Part shown: piece by piece, positions 11,641 to 23,131 of the stretch | How positions within the stretch are numbered: the first letter of the stretch is position 1 | How the letters are laid out: every line of letters starts with the position of its first letter | DNA from: Neostethus bicornis | Taxonomy: Eukaryota; Chordata; Actinopteri; Atheriniformes; Phallostethidae | Reading direction: 5' to 3' | Assembly (NCBI GenBank): GCA_902685375.1 | Contig: LR738556.1 | Coordinates: forward strand, 5,097,231 to 5,161,230 | Length of the DNA stretch: 64,000 bases | Position numbers and translations under genes: made by a program | The notes under the pieces: generated by a model | Databases searched by the model: none | What the model was told of the DNA's origin: nothing | Seen by the model: only the letters and a program-made list of their open reading frames with translations

Positions 11641-12269
11641 GATTTGTGGACACATACATACGTACGTAGAAGTGTCTGTTATTTGATAACAGAGGTTGGA
11701 ATTGTGAATGTAGTTTGTTGAGTTTTGTACAATTTTCCTCATTAGCTATTACTACTTTTTCCTTGTATTTTTTACAAACCACACAAATCCGGAGCGAAAA
11801 GATCAGATAGTGAGGTCTTATTTCCACATGTTGTTTCGGCATTTTGAGTTTATTCCATTAAACATTGGTTTGATCACCTTTTCAGATACTTTCAGTCACA
11901 ATTAAAAAAAATAAAAAGAGAAGTTATAGCAAAATGCAGTTTTACTGTTTTCTTGTGCTGAAAATGATCTCTGTGTTCATTTATTTACAAGAAAAGTATA
12001 CTGAAAATGGCAACTTTAACGCTGACAAAAGCCACACCTGATACCAAATACTGCAACAAATGAGGTTCAAAGGAACTGCATGTGCAGTACAAATACAACC
12101 TTTTTTTTAAGCTCTGTCCCTTCCAGTCCATCTCTGTGACAAGCAGACAGAAAAACTGCATGTCAAATATTGCCGGACAGATTTACTCTAAGCGGGTCAA
12201 CACCATCTGCTGACCTTGGCACAAATTTGATCATTTATTTATTTTGAATGCTTCATATCCTAAATGTGA

Positions 12270-12970
12270 ATGGGAATTAGCGCCTCCAAATCCGAGACCA
12301 TGGTCCTCGCCCGGAAAAGGGTGGAATGCCCCCTGGAGGAGTTTAAGTATCTCGGGGTCTTGTTCACAAGTGGGGGAAGGATGGAGCGGGATATCGACAG
12401 GCGGATCGGTGCGGCATCAGCAATAACTAGGACGCTGCATCGGTCCGTCTTGGTAAAGAGAGAGCTAAGCCAAAGAGCAAAGCTCTTGATTTACAAGTTG
12501 ATCTACATTCCCACCCTCACCTATGGTCACCAGCTGTGGGTGGTGACTGAAAGAATGAGATCGCGGGTACAAGCGGCCGAAATGAGCTTCCTCCGCAGGG
12601 TGGCTGGGCTCTCACTCAGAGATTGGGTGAGGAGCTCTGCCATCCGGGAGGAGCTCGGTGTCGAGCCACTCCTCCTCCAGGTCGAGAGGAGCCAGATGGG
12701 GTGGTTAGGGCGTCTGGTCAAGATGCCCCCCGAGCGCCTCGCGGGTGAGGTGTTTTGGGCACGTCCCACCGGGAGGAGACCAAGGGGCAGACCCCGGACC
12801 TGCTGGAGAGACTATGTCTCACAGCTGGCCGGGGAACGACTTGGGATCTTTCCAGATGAGCTAGAGGATGCAGCCGGGGAGAGAGAGGCCTGGACTGCCC
12901 GCTTGAGGCTGTTGCCCCCGCGACCCGACCCTGGAACAAGCGGAAGATGACGGAACGGAACGGATATATA
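12270..12970 (+). mobile_element. LINE family A, longest open copy
   Basis: Plus-strand open frame of 226 codons, from the region after the RT domain (EFKYLGVLFTSGGRMERDID) through YGHQLWVVTERMRSRVQAAE to GRRPRGRPRTCWRDYVSQLA and LLPPRPDPGTSGR. It ends in the family tail with repeated GGAAC. Lack of stops marks it as one of the youngest copies here; it is strongly 5' truncated and cannot encode RT. Confidence 0.85.
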
Positions 12971-13019
12971 CATATACAATATTTATAATATTTATAAACT
13001 ATATACAAAAGTTAGAACA

Positions 13020-13210
13020 AAACCCCCTGGTGATGCATTGTTCCAGCGTTATGGTCTTCGCTTGTGGAACAGCCTGCCAGAGGACCTCAGGGTCGAAAAT
13101 TCCGTTCATGTTTTTAAGAAGAGGCTGAAAACCCACCTTTTTAAACTTGGCTTTTACTTGATTTTTATTTGTGTTTAATATGTTTTAATGTATTCATTGA
13201 AATCTGTTTG
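13020..13210 (+). mobile_element. LINE C-terminal fragment (CR1/L2/Rex-like)
   Basis: Plus frame reads RYGLRLWNSLPEDLRVENSV then HVFKKRLKTHLFKLGFYL. LWNSLPxxLR...FKxxLKTHLF is the common C-terminal signature of several teleost non-LTR elements. No further coding sequence adjoins. Confidence 0.7.
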
Positions 13211-14034
13211 CTGTCGTTTCCATTTTTACACAGTTTTAAAATAATTTTCTTTAATAGTTTTTAATTGGTTTTACTGATTTTAGTTATTATTCTGTGGTTT
13301 TATTCAGTGTCTTAATCCAGTGTTTCATCATGGGGTTCTTTCATCCAGGAAGTTCTGCCTATTCAGTCTGTGGGGTCCTCTCTGTAGGTGTTTGACTGTT
13401 CTGGGTGGTGCGGGTCCCTCACTCAGCCAGGTGACTTCTGTGGATGCCCATGTCTCTTGACGCCGAGTGGACTCCTGAAGTTTTGGCCACTGCAGTCATG
13501 GGCTGGGCGGCTTCTAATGTGGATTGATCCCCTGTTATTGTTTCTCGACAGCAGTATCAAGCCAGATAATTATTTTTATTTACCGTTCAGTTAAAGAGAG
13601 AGTAGCTAGCGGTTCTGGGGAAATGGAGTGGCTGGGTGTTCGAGGGTTGGGAGAAATGTGGGGCTGTGTGAATATTGATGCATGTGTGTGATTTGATCAT
13701 GTAATAATGAAGAAAAACAGAAAAATAATACTTGATGCCTTTCAAGATAACAAGTAACAAGGCTTCAGGTAACTATGATAGTAGTGGTTTAGGGTGTGAC
13801 ACTGGAATGTCCTGATGTACACACAGACTATTATACTTAAAATATGCTTCTAAAGCTTCAAACGAAAGTAAAGATGAAGGTGTGTGTACATTGTAAAGAA
13901 AAGAATGCTGTTTTTTCAGGTATTTTAATCATTGATGGCCATTCAGTAAATCTACAATGGTTGGCATTGAGGAAACAATAAGACAATTATCAGTTAAAAA
14001 TAAATTCCAGTCTGAATTATTCTCAGTATTTTAG

Positions 14035-14437
14035 ATTAGATTTACTTTATTGATCCCACACTTGGGAAATTTGTGCGTTATAGCAGCAACAAGAAAGAAA
14101 TAGACAGTATATATACAAGAAGGAAAATAAAAAAAAATAATAAAATAGAGGGAATAATGTGACAAAACAATGTGAGGTCAATACAGACTGTAAGTGCATG
14201 AGGAGGTAAAAAAAAAGTAACATTAGAAGCATGAAGTGACAAACAGTGATGAATTACATGAGCATGAACCAGTTATCTGCTATTCTGTGAGTTATTAAAA
14301 ATTGTTATTGTGTTGGGAATAAAAGATTTCCGATACCGGGTGGTTTTTGAGCGGAGCGGTCTGAGCCTCTTGGAGAAGGAGCTCCGCTGCTTGTTCTGAG
14401 GTGGGTAGAGAGGATGGTCAGGGTTGTCCATGATGGA
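14035..14437 (-). mobile_element. LINE 3' fragment, right part split off by a hAT insertion
   Basis: Minus-strand reading includes DNPDHPLYPP, KQRSSFSKRLRPLRSKTTRY and RKSFIPNTI, a LINE C-terminus, then a 3' end containing GGGATCAATAAAG. The remainder of the same LINE resumes at 15356-15445 after the hAT element. An uninterrupted relative is at 50395-50665. Confidence 0.75.
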
Positions 14438-15355
14438 CAGTGGTGGAATGTAACAAAGTAAATGTACTTCGTTACAATTTTTGTACTTAAGTAAAAAAAA
14501 TGTGTATCTGTACTTTACTTTAGTAAAATTGGAGAACTGTACTTTTACTTCACTACATTTTTAGAGCAAATATCTGTACTTTTACTTCGCTACTTTTTAA
14601 AAATGTGTTTTACATTTTTCGTTACATTTTCGTTCAGGACTTTGAAAAACACACAAGTTTTTTAGCGCACCTTTTAGCCGCATCGCCAAAATCAAAAGGA
14701 GCAGTTGACCGGGAGAAGAAGTAATGAATCGAGGACCAATCAAATTGAGAGCAAACATTTTCCGCATTCATTCAGCGCCAAAAAACTAACATCAAATATA
14801 GCACAAATTAAAAAGAGTCAGAAGTTTGTTGTTCGTTGTGTTTACTTCTAAATAAAAAGTTGAGCCAACGTTACACGGAGCAAGAGCGGATCCAGAATAT
14901 TCTAAAGGGGGGCGGGGGAGGGTGCGAGGTCATTGATAAAGCCAATATAGGGTGACTGGGGGCCTCCCCACCAAAACATTTAAAAAATTACGGTAAGTGT
15001 CATTTTCCTGCATTTTGGTGCCCTTTTGCTGGCTCTGCAAGGGGATAGCTTGACTCCCCTTTCCTTTCTTCTTTTTTTTTTTTTTTGTGGACCAAAAGAG
15101 GTGAGAGAGGGGGAGAGGGGATCACACTCCGGCAGTGGATTTATTTGTGATCCTATAGCGCAAAAAATAACATTTGAATTATGATCAAATACTTTTACTT
15201 TTTACTTGGAAAGTAAAGTTTACACCAACTACTTTTGTACTTTTACTTAAGTAGATTTTTTTTATTGGTACTTTTACTTTTACTTAAGTATTTTTTTTGC
15301 CTAATTATCTGTACTTTTACTTAAGTACAAAAAGTGAGTACTTCATCCACCACTG
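14438..15355. mobile_element. Non-autonomous hAT element, copy 1 (918 bp)
   Basis: Termini CAGTGGTGGA and TCCACCACTG are perfect 10-bp inverted repeats, followed inward by long imperfect repeats rich in GTACTTAAGTAAAAGTA. Flanks ATGATGGA (14430-14437) and TTGATGGA (15356-15363) are an 8-bp target duplication with one mismatch, as expected of hAT transposons. No transposase coding sequence. Confidence 0.85.
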
Positions 15356-15445
15356 TTGATGGATAAAAGTTTATTCAGTGACCTCCTCTCCATCACTACT
15401 TCGAGTGTGATGGAGAGTTTTTCTTATGTAAAACCATGAGAGTGA
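15356..15445 (-). mobile_element. LINE 3' fragment, upstream part displaced by the hAT insertion
   Basis: Continues the LINE at 14035-14437: AAGTTTATTCAGTGACCTCC followed by TCTCCATCACTAC matches 50620-50660, where the two parts are contiguous. Confidence 0.7.
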
Positions 15446-15496
15446 CTTGTACTTTTGTGCCAAATGGAATATTTTTTTTATCTCTGTTATGTAGTG

Positions 15497-16192
15497 AGTC
15501 CGTGTAGTCCCTCATTCATCCAGGAGTGATCCATAGTAGAAAAAGTTTCAAAAAAGTCTTCTGGACAGTTTAATTCTTGAACGAGACGTTTCGACTTCCA
15601 TCCGGAAATCATTTTCAATCTGAATTAAATGGACTGGAAACTGGATCTAATTGGATCTAACTGTGGGCCTCTAGTGGTCTACAGTCTGCTGTACATTTGC
15701 ATCTTAAATCCACCAAACACACTTTTGAGGACAGCGAGGTGAAGATTCTAAGTAGAGAGAAAGGTTGGTTTGAAAGAGGGGTGAAGGAAGCCATCTTTGT
15801 GATGAAAGAAAATCCCTCACTGAATCGGAGTGGAGGCTTTAGATACATTCTGCCCGGGATTTACAGCAGCCATGGACTAAAGAGGACACATCATGACCCA
15901 GTTTCATGCCTCTCGTTAGCAGGAATTTCTATTCACTAGGCTTTAGCATTTTTATAATAGGGTCGTTCACTGGTCTGTGGCTACAATAGGAGCCATTCAC
16001 GGCCATCATAAGTAACACAGGCTCATTGGTCGAGCCCTTCTTACTATTTTTTTTACCTTTTACTCAGGTTAGTATAAATAGATCCAGTTTTCTGTCCATT
16101 TCATTCAGATTGAAAATGATTTCCGGATGGAAGTCGAAACGTCTCAATCAAGAATTAAACTGTCCAGAAGACTTTTTTAAAAACTTTTTCTA
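15497..16192 (+). mobile_element. Penelope-like retroelement fragment with inverted arms
   Basis: Flanked by exact 15-bp direct repeats CTCTGTTATGTAGTG (15482-15496 and 16193-16207), read as the target duplication. Inside are nearly identical inverted arms of about 116 bp (15535-15650 and 16079-16194). Between them a plus frame reads LKSTKHTFEDSEVKILSREK, then GWFERGVKEAIFVMKENPSL and NRSGGFRY, the C-terminal tail of Penelope-like proteins after the GIY-YIG endonuclease. RT and most of the endonuclease are missing. Each arm carries the hairpin CTTCC/GGAAG-type stem followed by GAAACGTCTC. Confidence 0.75.
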
Positions 16193-16209
16193 CTCTGTTA
16201 TGTAGTGTA

Positions 16210-16990
16210 AATCAAACCATTCTGTCTCTTTTCTGCCATCTGGTGAATCATTTCAGCAACATTTTTTTTTAAGTTGGGGAAATATTTGAAAAAATTTGAG
16301 TTTCAATGAGAAATAAAATGTCAAAAAATTTTGGTGCAACATTTTTAAGTCGGTAAAATGACTTTTTATTTTTTAAAAATAGGTCTTCTTCATTCATATG
16401 ATAAAATAACGTCTTAACTTTTTTGAATGATAATGAGGTTTTGATGAGGAAGAACTAATATGTAGTAATAATAAAACGCAGTAAATAATTAAAATGGTGT
16501 TAAATAGTAGCAAATATTAAAAATAAAAAATTCTACGTTTAGTTTTCAATTCTGGCGTTATCCCACTCCACGTCACAAGGTGGCGGTCATGCTTTTCCAG
16601 AATAAAAGACGAAGAAGCGCATCCGGAACTCTTTCCATGCTGTTGCAGCTACACAGAATCTCGCTGGTAAGAAAACTCTGCACGTTTTTCGCATTAATGT
16701 TCCTTTTCAACTTAAATAATCAAAATAAGTTATTTTAAATCAGTTAAAATCTTTCTTGGCAAAATAATTAATAACAGAATAGATCCTTCATTTATTAGTA
16801 ATGGTTATAATTCTGTTTATATGTCGCTAATTAAAAATTTGCATTTAATATCAGTCAGAAAATGTTTTCCTTTGAGACATTTGCGATAAACTATGCACGA
16901 AGGCTGTAACGGGTTTTAGAGTAAGGCTAGGCCTTATCTTTACCTCCACGTGGTAAAGATAACATGCTAACATGCTATGCTAGCAAGTCA
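16210..16990. other. AT-rich stretch, nothing recognised
   Basis: No coding exon or repeat family recognised. A GTAAGAAAACT sequence at about 16667 resembles a splice donor, but no supporting exon could be defined. Confidence 0.4.
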
Positions 16991-16994
16991 GCTC

Positions 16995-17592
16995 ACACAT
17001 GCGGGTCCGGGGTCTGCCCCTTGCTCTCCTCCTAGTGGAACGTGCCCGAAACACCTCACCCGCGAGGCGCTCGGGGGTCATCCTGACCAGATGCCCGAAC
17101 CACCCCATCTGGGTCCTCTCGACCTGGAGGAGGAGCGGCTCGAAACCGAGCTCCTTCAGGATGGCAGAGCTCCTCACCCGATCTCTGAGTGAGAGCCCAG
17201 CCACCCTGCGGAGGAAGCTCATTTCGGCCGCTTGTATCCACGATTTCCTTCTGTTGGTCACCACCCACAGCTGGTGACCATAGGTGAGGGTTGGAACGTA
17301 GATCGACTTGTAAATCGAGAGCTTTGCTTTTCGGCTCAGCTCTCTCTTTACCACGACGGACCGATGCAGCGTCCTAGTTATTGCTGACGCCGCACCGATC
17401 CGCCTGTCGATCTCCTTCTCCATCTTTCCCCCACTCGTGAACAAGACCCCGGGGTACTTAAACTCTTCCACTTGGGGCAGGACTCTGTCCCTGACCCACA
17501 GGGGGCATTCCACTGTTTTCCGGGCAAGGACCATGGTCTCGGATTTGGAGGTCCTAATTCCATCCCGTCCGCTTCACACTCGGCAGCAAATC
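16995..17592 (-). mobile_element. LINE family A, internal piece without its 3' end
   Basis: Minus frame covers MVLARKTVECPLWVRDRVLP, EEFKYPGVLFTSGGKMEKEI and on to MTPERLAGEVFRARSTRRRA. The family tail (GGAAGATGACGGAAC) is missing, so the copy is cut at both ends, at its 3' side at about 16995. Confidence 0.8.
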
Positions 17593-18205
17593 GATCCAAC
17601 TTTTAAAGACCAATTTTTTTTAAAGACTAACTGTGCATTTTTTTCGGGATTCCATAAATTATTATTTTGTTTATAGTATTTATTTAAATTAAGTGGCCAT
17701 GAGGTCACAAAGACTCAGAAACAGCAAAATAGCCAGTCTACCTACCACTGCTCCCCCTAGGACTCACACCGTACATGCATTTGCAGCAACTCTGGTAGGA
17801 GCTGCAGCTCCCGCATCGGCTTATTCAGCCACAACCGGCGCTACGCAAAAAAAAAAAATCCAGTTGCAGAGTTTATCTCTACAGACAGAAGGCTGCAAAT
17901 AACTGTTTTTCTTGCGTTTTTCTCCGCTGATGACGTGCACTGGGCTCTGAGTTACTATGGAGACAGTCGTGCATCTTTGGCCCTGACAAGCCAAAGTTCC
18001 TGAGGAGAAACATTAAAGATTTCTTATTAAAGTGATTGTCCTGACAGTCTTGTAATACATTTTTCTTGTGTTTACAGGTGGATAAAGATGAAAAGTTGGG
18101 GAATTTTTTAAATGAAGCACAAGTCGGATCAGTGGTTTGGGGTCAAACATCCCATCACCTCTATGCCATTTGTTGTATAGATTTAAACATCAACATTTGG
18201 AGAGA

Positions 18206-18540
18206 ATGGGCCGCTCTCAGGAGCTCACTGAGTTTGAGCGTGGAGCAGTGATTGGATGCCACATGTGCAACAAAACAACCCGTGAAATAACTGCGTTATT
18301 AAATATTCCACAATCTACGGTCAGCTACGTCATCAGAAAGTGGAAGCGTTCTGGAACGACGGCGACGGGACCCCGAAGTGGTCGTCCACGTAAACTTACA
18401 GAGACGGGCCTGGGGATGCTGAAGCGCATTGCAGGGAACGGTCACAAACTCTCTGCAAAATTCATCGCCTCAGAAATGGAAGCTTCATGTGGGCTAAAAA
18501 TGAGCCCGCAAACGATTAATAGAGCACTTCATGAAATGAG
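18206..18540 (+). mobile_element. Tc1/mariner transposase, N-terminal fragment
   Basis: From ATG at 18206: MGRSQELTEFERGAVIGCHM, NIPQSTVSYVIRKWKRSGTT, ATGPRSGRPRKLTETG and LKMSPQTINRALHEM. These are the two helix-turn-helix DNA-binding subdomains of a Tc1-type transposase, joined by the GRPRK basic motif. The DDE catalytic domain is absent because a hAT-like element begins at about 18578. The 111 residues have no stop. Confidence 0.85.
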
Positions 18541-18577
18541 TTCCCATGACGATGAGCCTAAATCACAGGGTGTAGAT

Positions 18578-19055
18578 CAGGCGCGGGCAAACTATGGCCA
18601 GCGGGGCCACATGCGGCCCATTAAACGTAGTAATCCGGCCCGCCGACGTAAAAAAAAAACTTAATTAAATAATCATGTCAATGTTTTATTTGCCCAGCAA
18701 TTTTGATGTTTTGTCACTAGATGGCGTACTCTAGACATATTGGCTCTGTTGAGAAAACGACAACAATGCTCCCATTAAAATGAGTGTGTCTGGGCACGCC
18801 GTCAAAATTAAGGGTGTGCACAGATATGGAAAGCCATCCGGCCCAATACACACAGGTTTCAAACCTACCGCCGCTAAATGCACGCTAGATTTGAAATTTA
18901 CCGTTCTTGATGTAACATTTAGCGAGTTTGTTTAAAATCTAGCACACTTCTATATCGGTCCAATCTTGCGGTTACCAAAACATGCCACCAATCTGCTCCT
19001 GGTCAAATTTTAGAACTCAATGTGGCCCGGAAACGAAAACGTTTGCCCACCCCTG
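18578..19055. mobile_element. hAT-like MITE with GGGCAAAC ends, copy 1
   Basis: Left end CAGGCGCGGGCAAACTATGG, right end GTTTGCCCACCCCTG, imperfect terminal inverted repeats. The body contains GTGCACAGATATGGAAAGCC and several (T)AGCG(C)-type motifs shared with the copies at 52826-53390 and 57437-57857. Target duplication is not clear. Confidence 0.6.
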
Positions 19056-19405
19056 ACGTTAGACGACCCTGTGAAATGTGTAGAGTAAGGTGTTGGCGCT
19101 CACGGATCAAAATAAACTAATTTATTTGTCTTTTCAGTTCTGCCCCACCGTTGGACAATAGCAGGTGTGTATAAACAGGATAAAACAAACTGTAAATGCT
19201 GTCTCTTGTGATGTCTTGCACTGGGCTCAGAATACTTGTGGTGATAAAAGTGCAGCTCTGCTCCTGACATGGCAGAGTCTGAAGAGACAATAGCCTATAA
19301 ACATCTTGTATTCCCATAATTTGGCTGTAAAGTCACTTAATCTGTGTTTTTTTCTCTTCCAGGTGCTGAAATATCCTCGTCCACTTTCCTGCTATTGACC
19401 AATTA

Positions 19406-20078
19406 CCCTAATTTCACGACCATTAGGCGCACCGTACGAAAAGGCGCAGTCTCAGTCACACACCGCCTTACAACAACACACACACAAGCATGCAAATGCG
19501 CGTATTAAAAAATAGATCGGGAGCAAAACTGAATTTGGTTGTGCTTTATTTAAGTAGTAACGATTCTAAACAAGCACATTACCGGTAATAGTCTTTATTC
19601 AAATCCGTCAAAGTCCTCATCCTCTGTTTCCGAATCGAACAGCTGCGCAAAATCCAACAAAGCAGGTACACTTCGCCTCCTCGCTGTCTGTACTGTGGGG
19701 CTGCTCAGAAAGGATACGAGATTTTGCGAAAGCTCGGATAACAGTGCCAGCAGACACGTTAGTCCAAGCATCAACAATTCATTGACTCGTTAATGCTGAA
19801 ATTTCTCAAGGCGGCTCGATTCCCATGTTCCTCCGCGTAGCTGATTACCTTCAGCTTAAACTGAGCGTCATAAGCGTGTCTCTTTGCCATTTTCAGGGTT
19901 AAAACAGCAATGTTGTGCATACAGCACATACCTTTTTTATACACAATCCACAACCACACGTCGCCTCACGGGCACCGCGTTTTCTTTTAAGTCCGCCTTT
20001 TCTCACACACAAGGCGCACCGCTCATTTTGAAGAAAATCTAAGACGTTTATATGCGCCTTATAGCTGTGAAATTACGG
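19406..20078 (-). mobile_element. pogo-type DNA transposon remnant, copy 1
   Basis: Terminal repeats CCCTAATTTCAC and GTGAAATTACGG (11 of 12 pair), flanked by TA on both sides (19404-19405 and 20079-20080), the pogo/Tc1 target site. A minus frame reads MAKRHAYDAQFKLKVISYAE, then EHGNRAALRNFSINES, the N-terminal helix-turn-helix of pogo-like transposases. A C-terminal acidic piece DSETEDEDFDGFE lies at the left end; the DDE core is deleted. Confidence 0.75.
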
Positions 20079-20084
20079 TAGTCT

Positions 20085-21255
20085 TTTTATAAAGTTTTTA
20101 AGTGGGCCTTATAATTTAAATGCTCATAAGCTATTTATTTATTATATAAATGTAAAAAATTGTATTTTTTTTTTTTGTCCGTACAGAGACTTAAATGTGA
20201 AATTCATGGGTTTGTGTTCCTTTGGGGGAAAAATGAATAAATCACTTGAATGAATTACTTCCAACTTTGTTTCTTAATCTTTATTTATAATTCTAACAAT
20301 TTAATTTCTTAAAACATTTGAAATTCATATATTTATATGAATGTGTATATTCATATCACACATACATATATTCTGTAAGTAACCTTTCATCTGTTAATAG
20401 TTTCTGAAAAAAGATTTTTTTTTAAAGGAAAAGTGCTTTCTATTGAGTCAGACCGATTCTCTCCTGACTCCCACCAGCATCTGGAAATCATAAGCCGAGA
20501 GGGGAAAAAATTTCCTCCCAAGATTCTGTCCTATCATGTTTAAAATGACTTAAATTTCTATTTACAGCAGAAAATTTACAAACCCAATGGGAACATCTTG
20601 TTAGGAGCAGGAGCCTCATTCTGCTGCTTGAGTTTATGATGAAAAGTATTTTGCATATGATGCTGGTTACAGCCAATGGATGGACAGATGCAGAGAACGG
20701 GTCAAACTGGATAGAAAGCAGAACAAATGTTTTCATGTTAAACATTATTTGGAAGACAGAGATTCTTTAGAACTTTTCATTTTTTTTTTACACTTTAAGA
20801 TGTAAGATAATTTCATCGTCCTTATTGCTATTCCTTCCAAATATAATCTGTTCACCAGGACAGCGAATATAGACTCAATTTATTTACCAGTGTGATTTGG
20901 ACAGGAAGTGTGCACAATGTATTCACTAAGCTTAAAAAGCAGCAGGAGAGGTGAAGCGTTAAGGTAAAGAAGTGATGAAAAGAGCCCTTAGATTAGTTCT
21001 CCGCAAACGTAAGACAGTGAGAAATCTGGACTTTAAATTGATATTTTTTCCTGTGTGTGAGGAGAAGGTAGCTGTGTGGGAATAAAAAAAATGGAACTGT
21101 ATCTTCACAGCATCTCTGTTCAAATTTTCAGGAGAAAAACTGAGCATGAAAGGTTCACAGTCGAGAAAATATTTCACATTAGTTGCAGTGCACCAAATAA
21201 AACGATTAAAAAACACGATTGTATACATTTTCATTTGAATATATTAACTTCAAAG
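20085..21255. other. AT-rich stretch, nothing recognised
   Basis: No coding exon, repeat family or RNA gene recognised with confidence. Confidence 0.45.
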
Positions 21256-21259
21256 TCAA

Positions 21260-21826
21260 TCTCCCGCTCCGTCCTTCCCCTACTCGTGAACAAGACCCCG
21301 AGATACTTAAACTCCTCCACTTGGGGCAGGACAGGCGGATCGGTGCGGCATCAGCAATAACTAGGACGCTGCATCGGTCCGTCGTGGTAAAGAGAGCTGA
21401 GCCAAAAAGCCAAACTCTCGATTTACAAGTCGATCTACGTTCCAACCCTCACCATGGTAACCAGGATCTACGTTCCTACCCTCACTTATGGTCACCAGCT
21501 GTGGGTGGTGACCGAAAGAATGAGATCGCGGGTACAAGCGGCCAAAATGAGCTTCCTCCACAGGGTGGCTGGCATCTCACTCAGCGATCGGGTGAAGAGC
21601 TCTGCCATCCGGGAGGAGCTCGGTGTCGAGCCGCTCCTCCTCCAGGTTGAGAGGAGCCACATGGGGTGGTTCGAGACTATGTCTCACAGCTGGCCGGGGA
21701 TTGACTTGGGATCCTTCCAGTTGAGCTAGAGGATGCAGCCGGGGAGAGAGGAGCCTGGGTTGCCCGTTTGAGGCTGTTGCCCCCGCGACCCGACCCTGAA
21801 ACAAGCGGAAGATGACGGAACGGAAC
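21260..21826 (+). mobile_element. LINE family A, 5'-inverted (twin-primed) copy
   Basis: 21260-21332 is family A sequence in minus orientation (TCTCCCGCTCC to TTGGGGCAGGAC); at 21333 the sequence switches to plus orientation (AGGCGGATCGGTGCGGCATC) and runs to the family tail. In an intact copy the two pieces are adjacent, separated by only TCGAC. There is also a short internal duplication (GATCTACGTTCC at about 21432 and 21469) and a deletion after GGGTGGTTCG. Confidence 0.85.
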
Positions 21827-22319
21827 TTCATAGTCTTCCGAGTCCAGATGTGAACTGCACAATAACAATTTGAGGCAGAAACCATCTTTCTGAGGATGTA
21901 ATAACAGTAAGGACGATGAATAGTAACAATAAATCTCTTCATTTCAATACTCCATTTCTCCCATTTAAAGTTTAAAAACGGTAAGAATAATCATAGTATT
22001 AAAATTGATATAAGCATTTATTCTTGGATCCTTGTTTCCATTGGATTTTTCTTCCAAAGGAGGAAGGCCTCTCCCAGAAGAAGCATGGGGGAGGTTTGGC
22101 GGGAAAGAACAAGAAAATGGCAGTTTTTTTTTTTAAACTCTTCCCCTTCCCCTCTTCTTTTCAGTCTCCCTCATACACAGAATGTCCAAGAATGTTCAGC
22201 ACGTTTCATGATGCTGAAGAAGTCTTTCTTTTTTAAAATGAAATCCTTTGAAAGATTTCTCACATTGTCATAAAACAGCAGTTTTCTTTTTTAAATATCT
22301 TTGATCTGAAAATGAAGTG

Positions 22320-22480
22320 TGTGTATATAGATATGTATAGCATCTCTTTATATATATATATATTTATATGTATCTCCATATTTAGATATATTTCTATATA
22401 TCTCTATATATTTGTGCATACACACACATGCATATATCTATATATAAGTATATATAGATATATATATATGTACATATAGA
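22320..22480. repeat. TA-rich microsatellite region
   Basis: Alternating TA/TATC/TATG runs, for example TATATATATATATTTATATG at about 22351-22370. Confidence 0.8.
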
Positions 22481-22767
22481 CAGGTCAATAAGTGGTATGA
22501 TCCATTTGTGATTTCACATGTTCGTAGAAATCATAGGGGTCTGAGATTCTCAACTTTGGTGCATTTCCATTGTGAAAATTCTATTGTAGAACTTTTCAAA
22601 ATTTATTTGTATATAAGCAAATGTTCACTGTGTAAAAGGGATGAAGTGATCAAACCAATACCTAGATCTAAATTCAATAAATAATCTTCAAAAGGAGCTT
22701 AAACTCTGGGTTTTTCAGGGATTGCTTTGAAACTAAGGAGATCCAGAAAAGGTGTGGGGGTTTACAA

Positions 22768-23131
22768 GGCCGGATCCAGGATTTTCTAAAGGGGGTGCGG
22801 GTGTGTGAGGTCATTGACACTTGATGTTGAACAAGCAAATGCGTTATTACAATGTTATAAGGCTTCACCTGTACATGTTCTAGATCTGAAAAGTTTGGTT
22901 AATAAAACAAAGCCAGTACAGCGGGGCTGGAGGCATTCCCCTCAAAAACATTTTAAAAAATAAGAGTAATTTTCCTGCATTTTGGTGGCCGATTCCCTCT
23001 CCTTAGTCCCCATTCCTTACTTCGTTTTCTTTTATTATTTATTTTTTTTGTGGACCAAAAAAGTCCACAAAAGCGGTGAGGGGGGCGCGGTGAGGATGCG
23101 CCCCCCTCACCGCTCCTTCCTGAATCCGCCC
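22768..23131. mobile_element. MITE with GGGGCGGAT-type ends, stand-alone copy
   Basis: Left end GGCCGGATCCAGGATTTTCT, right end GAATCCGCCCCTGG, inverted with respect to each other. Its body (GGTCATTGA, CCTCAAAAACATTTTAAAAA, TTTTCCTGCATTTTGGTG, GGACCAAAA) also occurs inside each of the three CAGTGGTGGA hAT copies. It holds a perfect 17-bp hairpin at 23072-23114. Confidence 0.6.
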
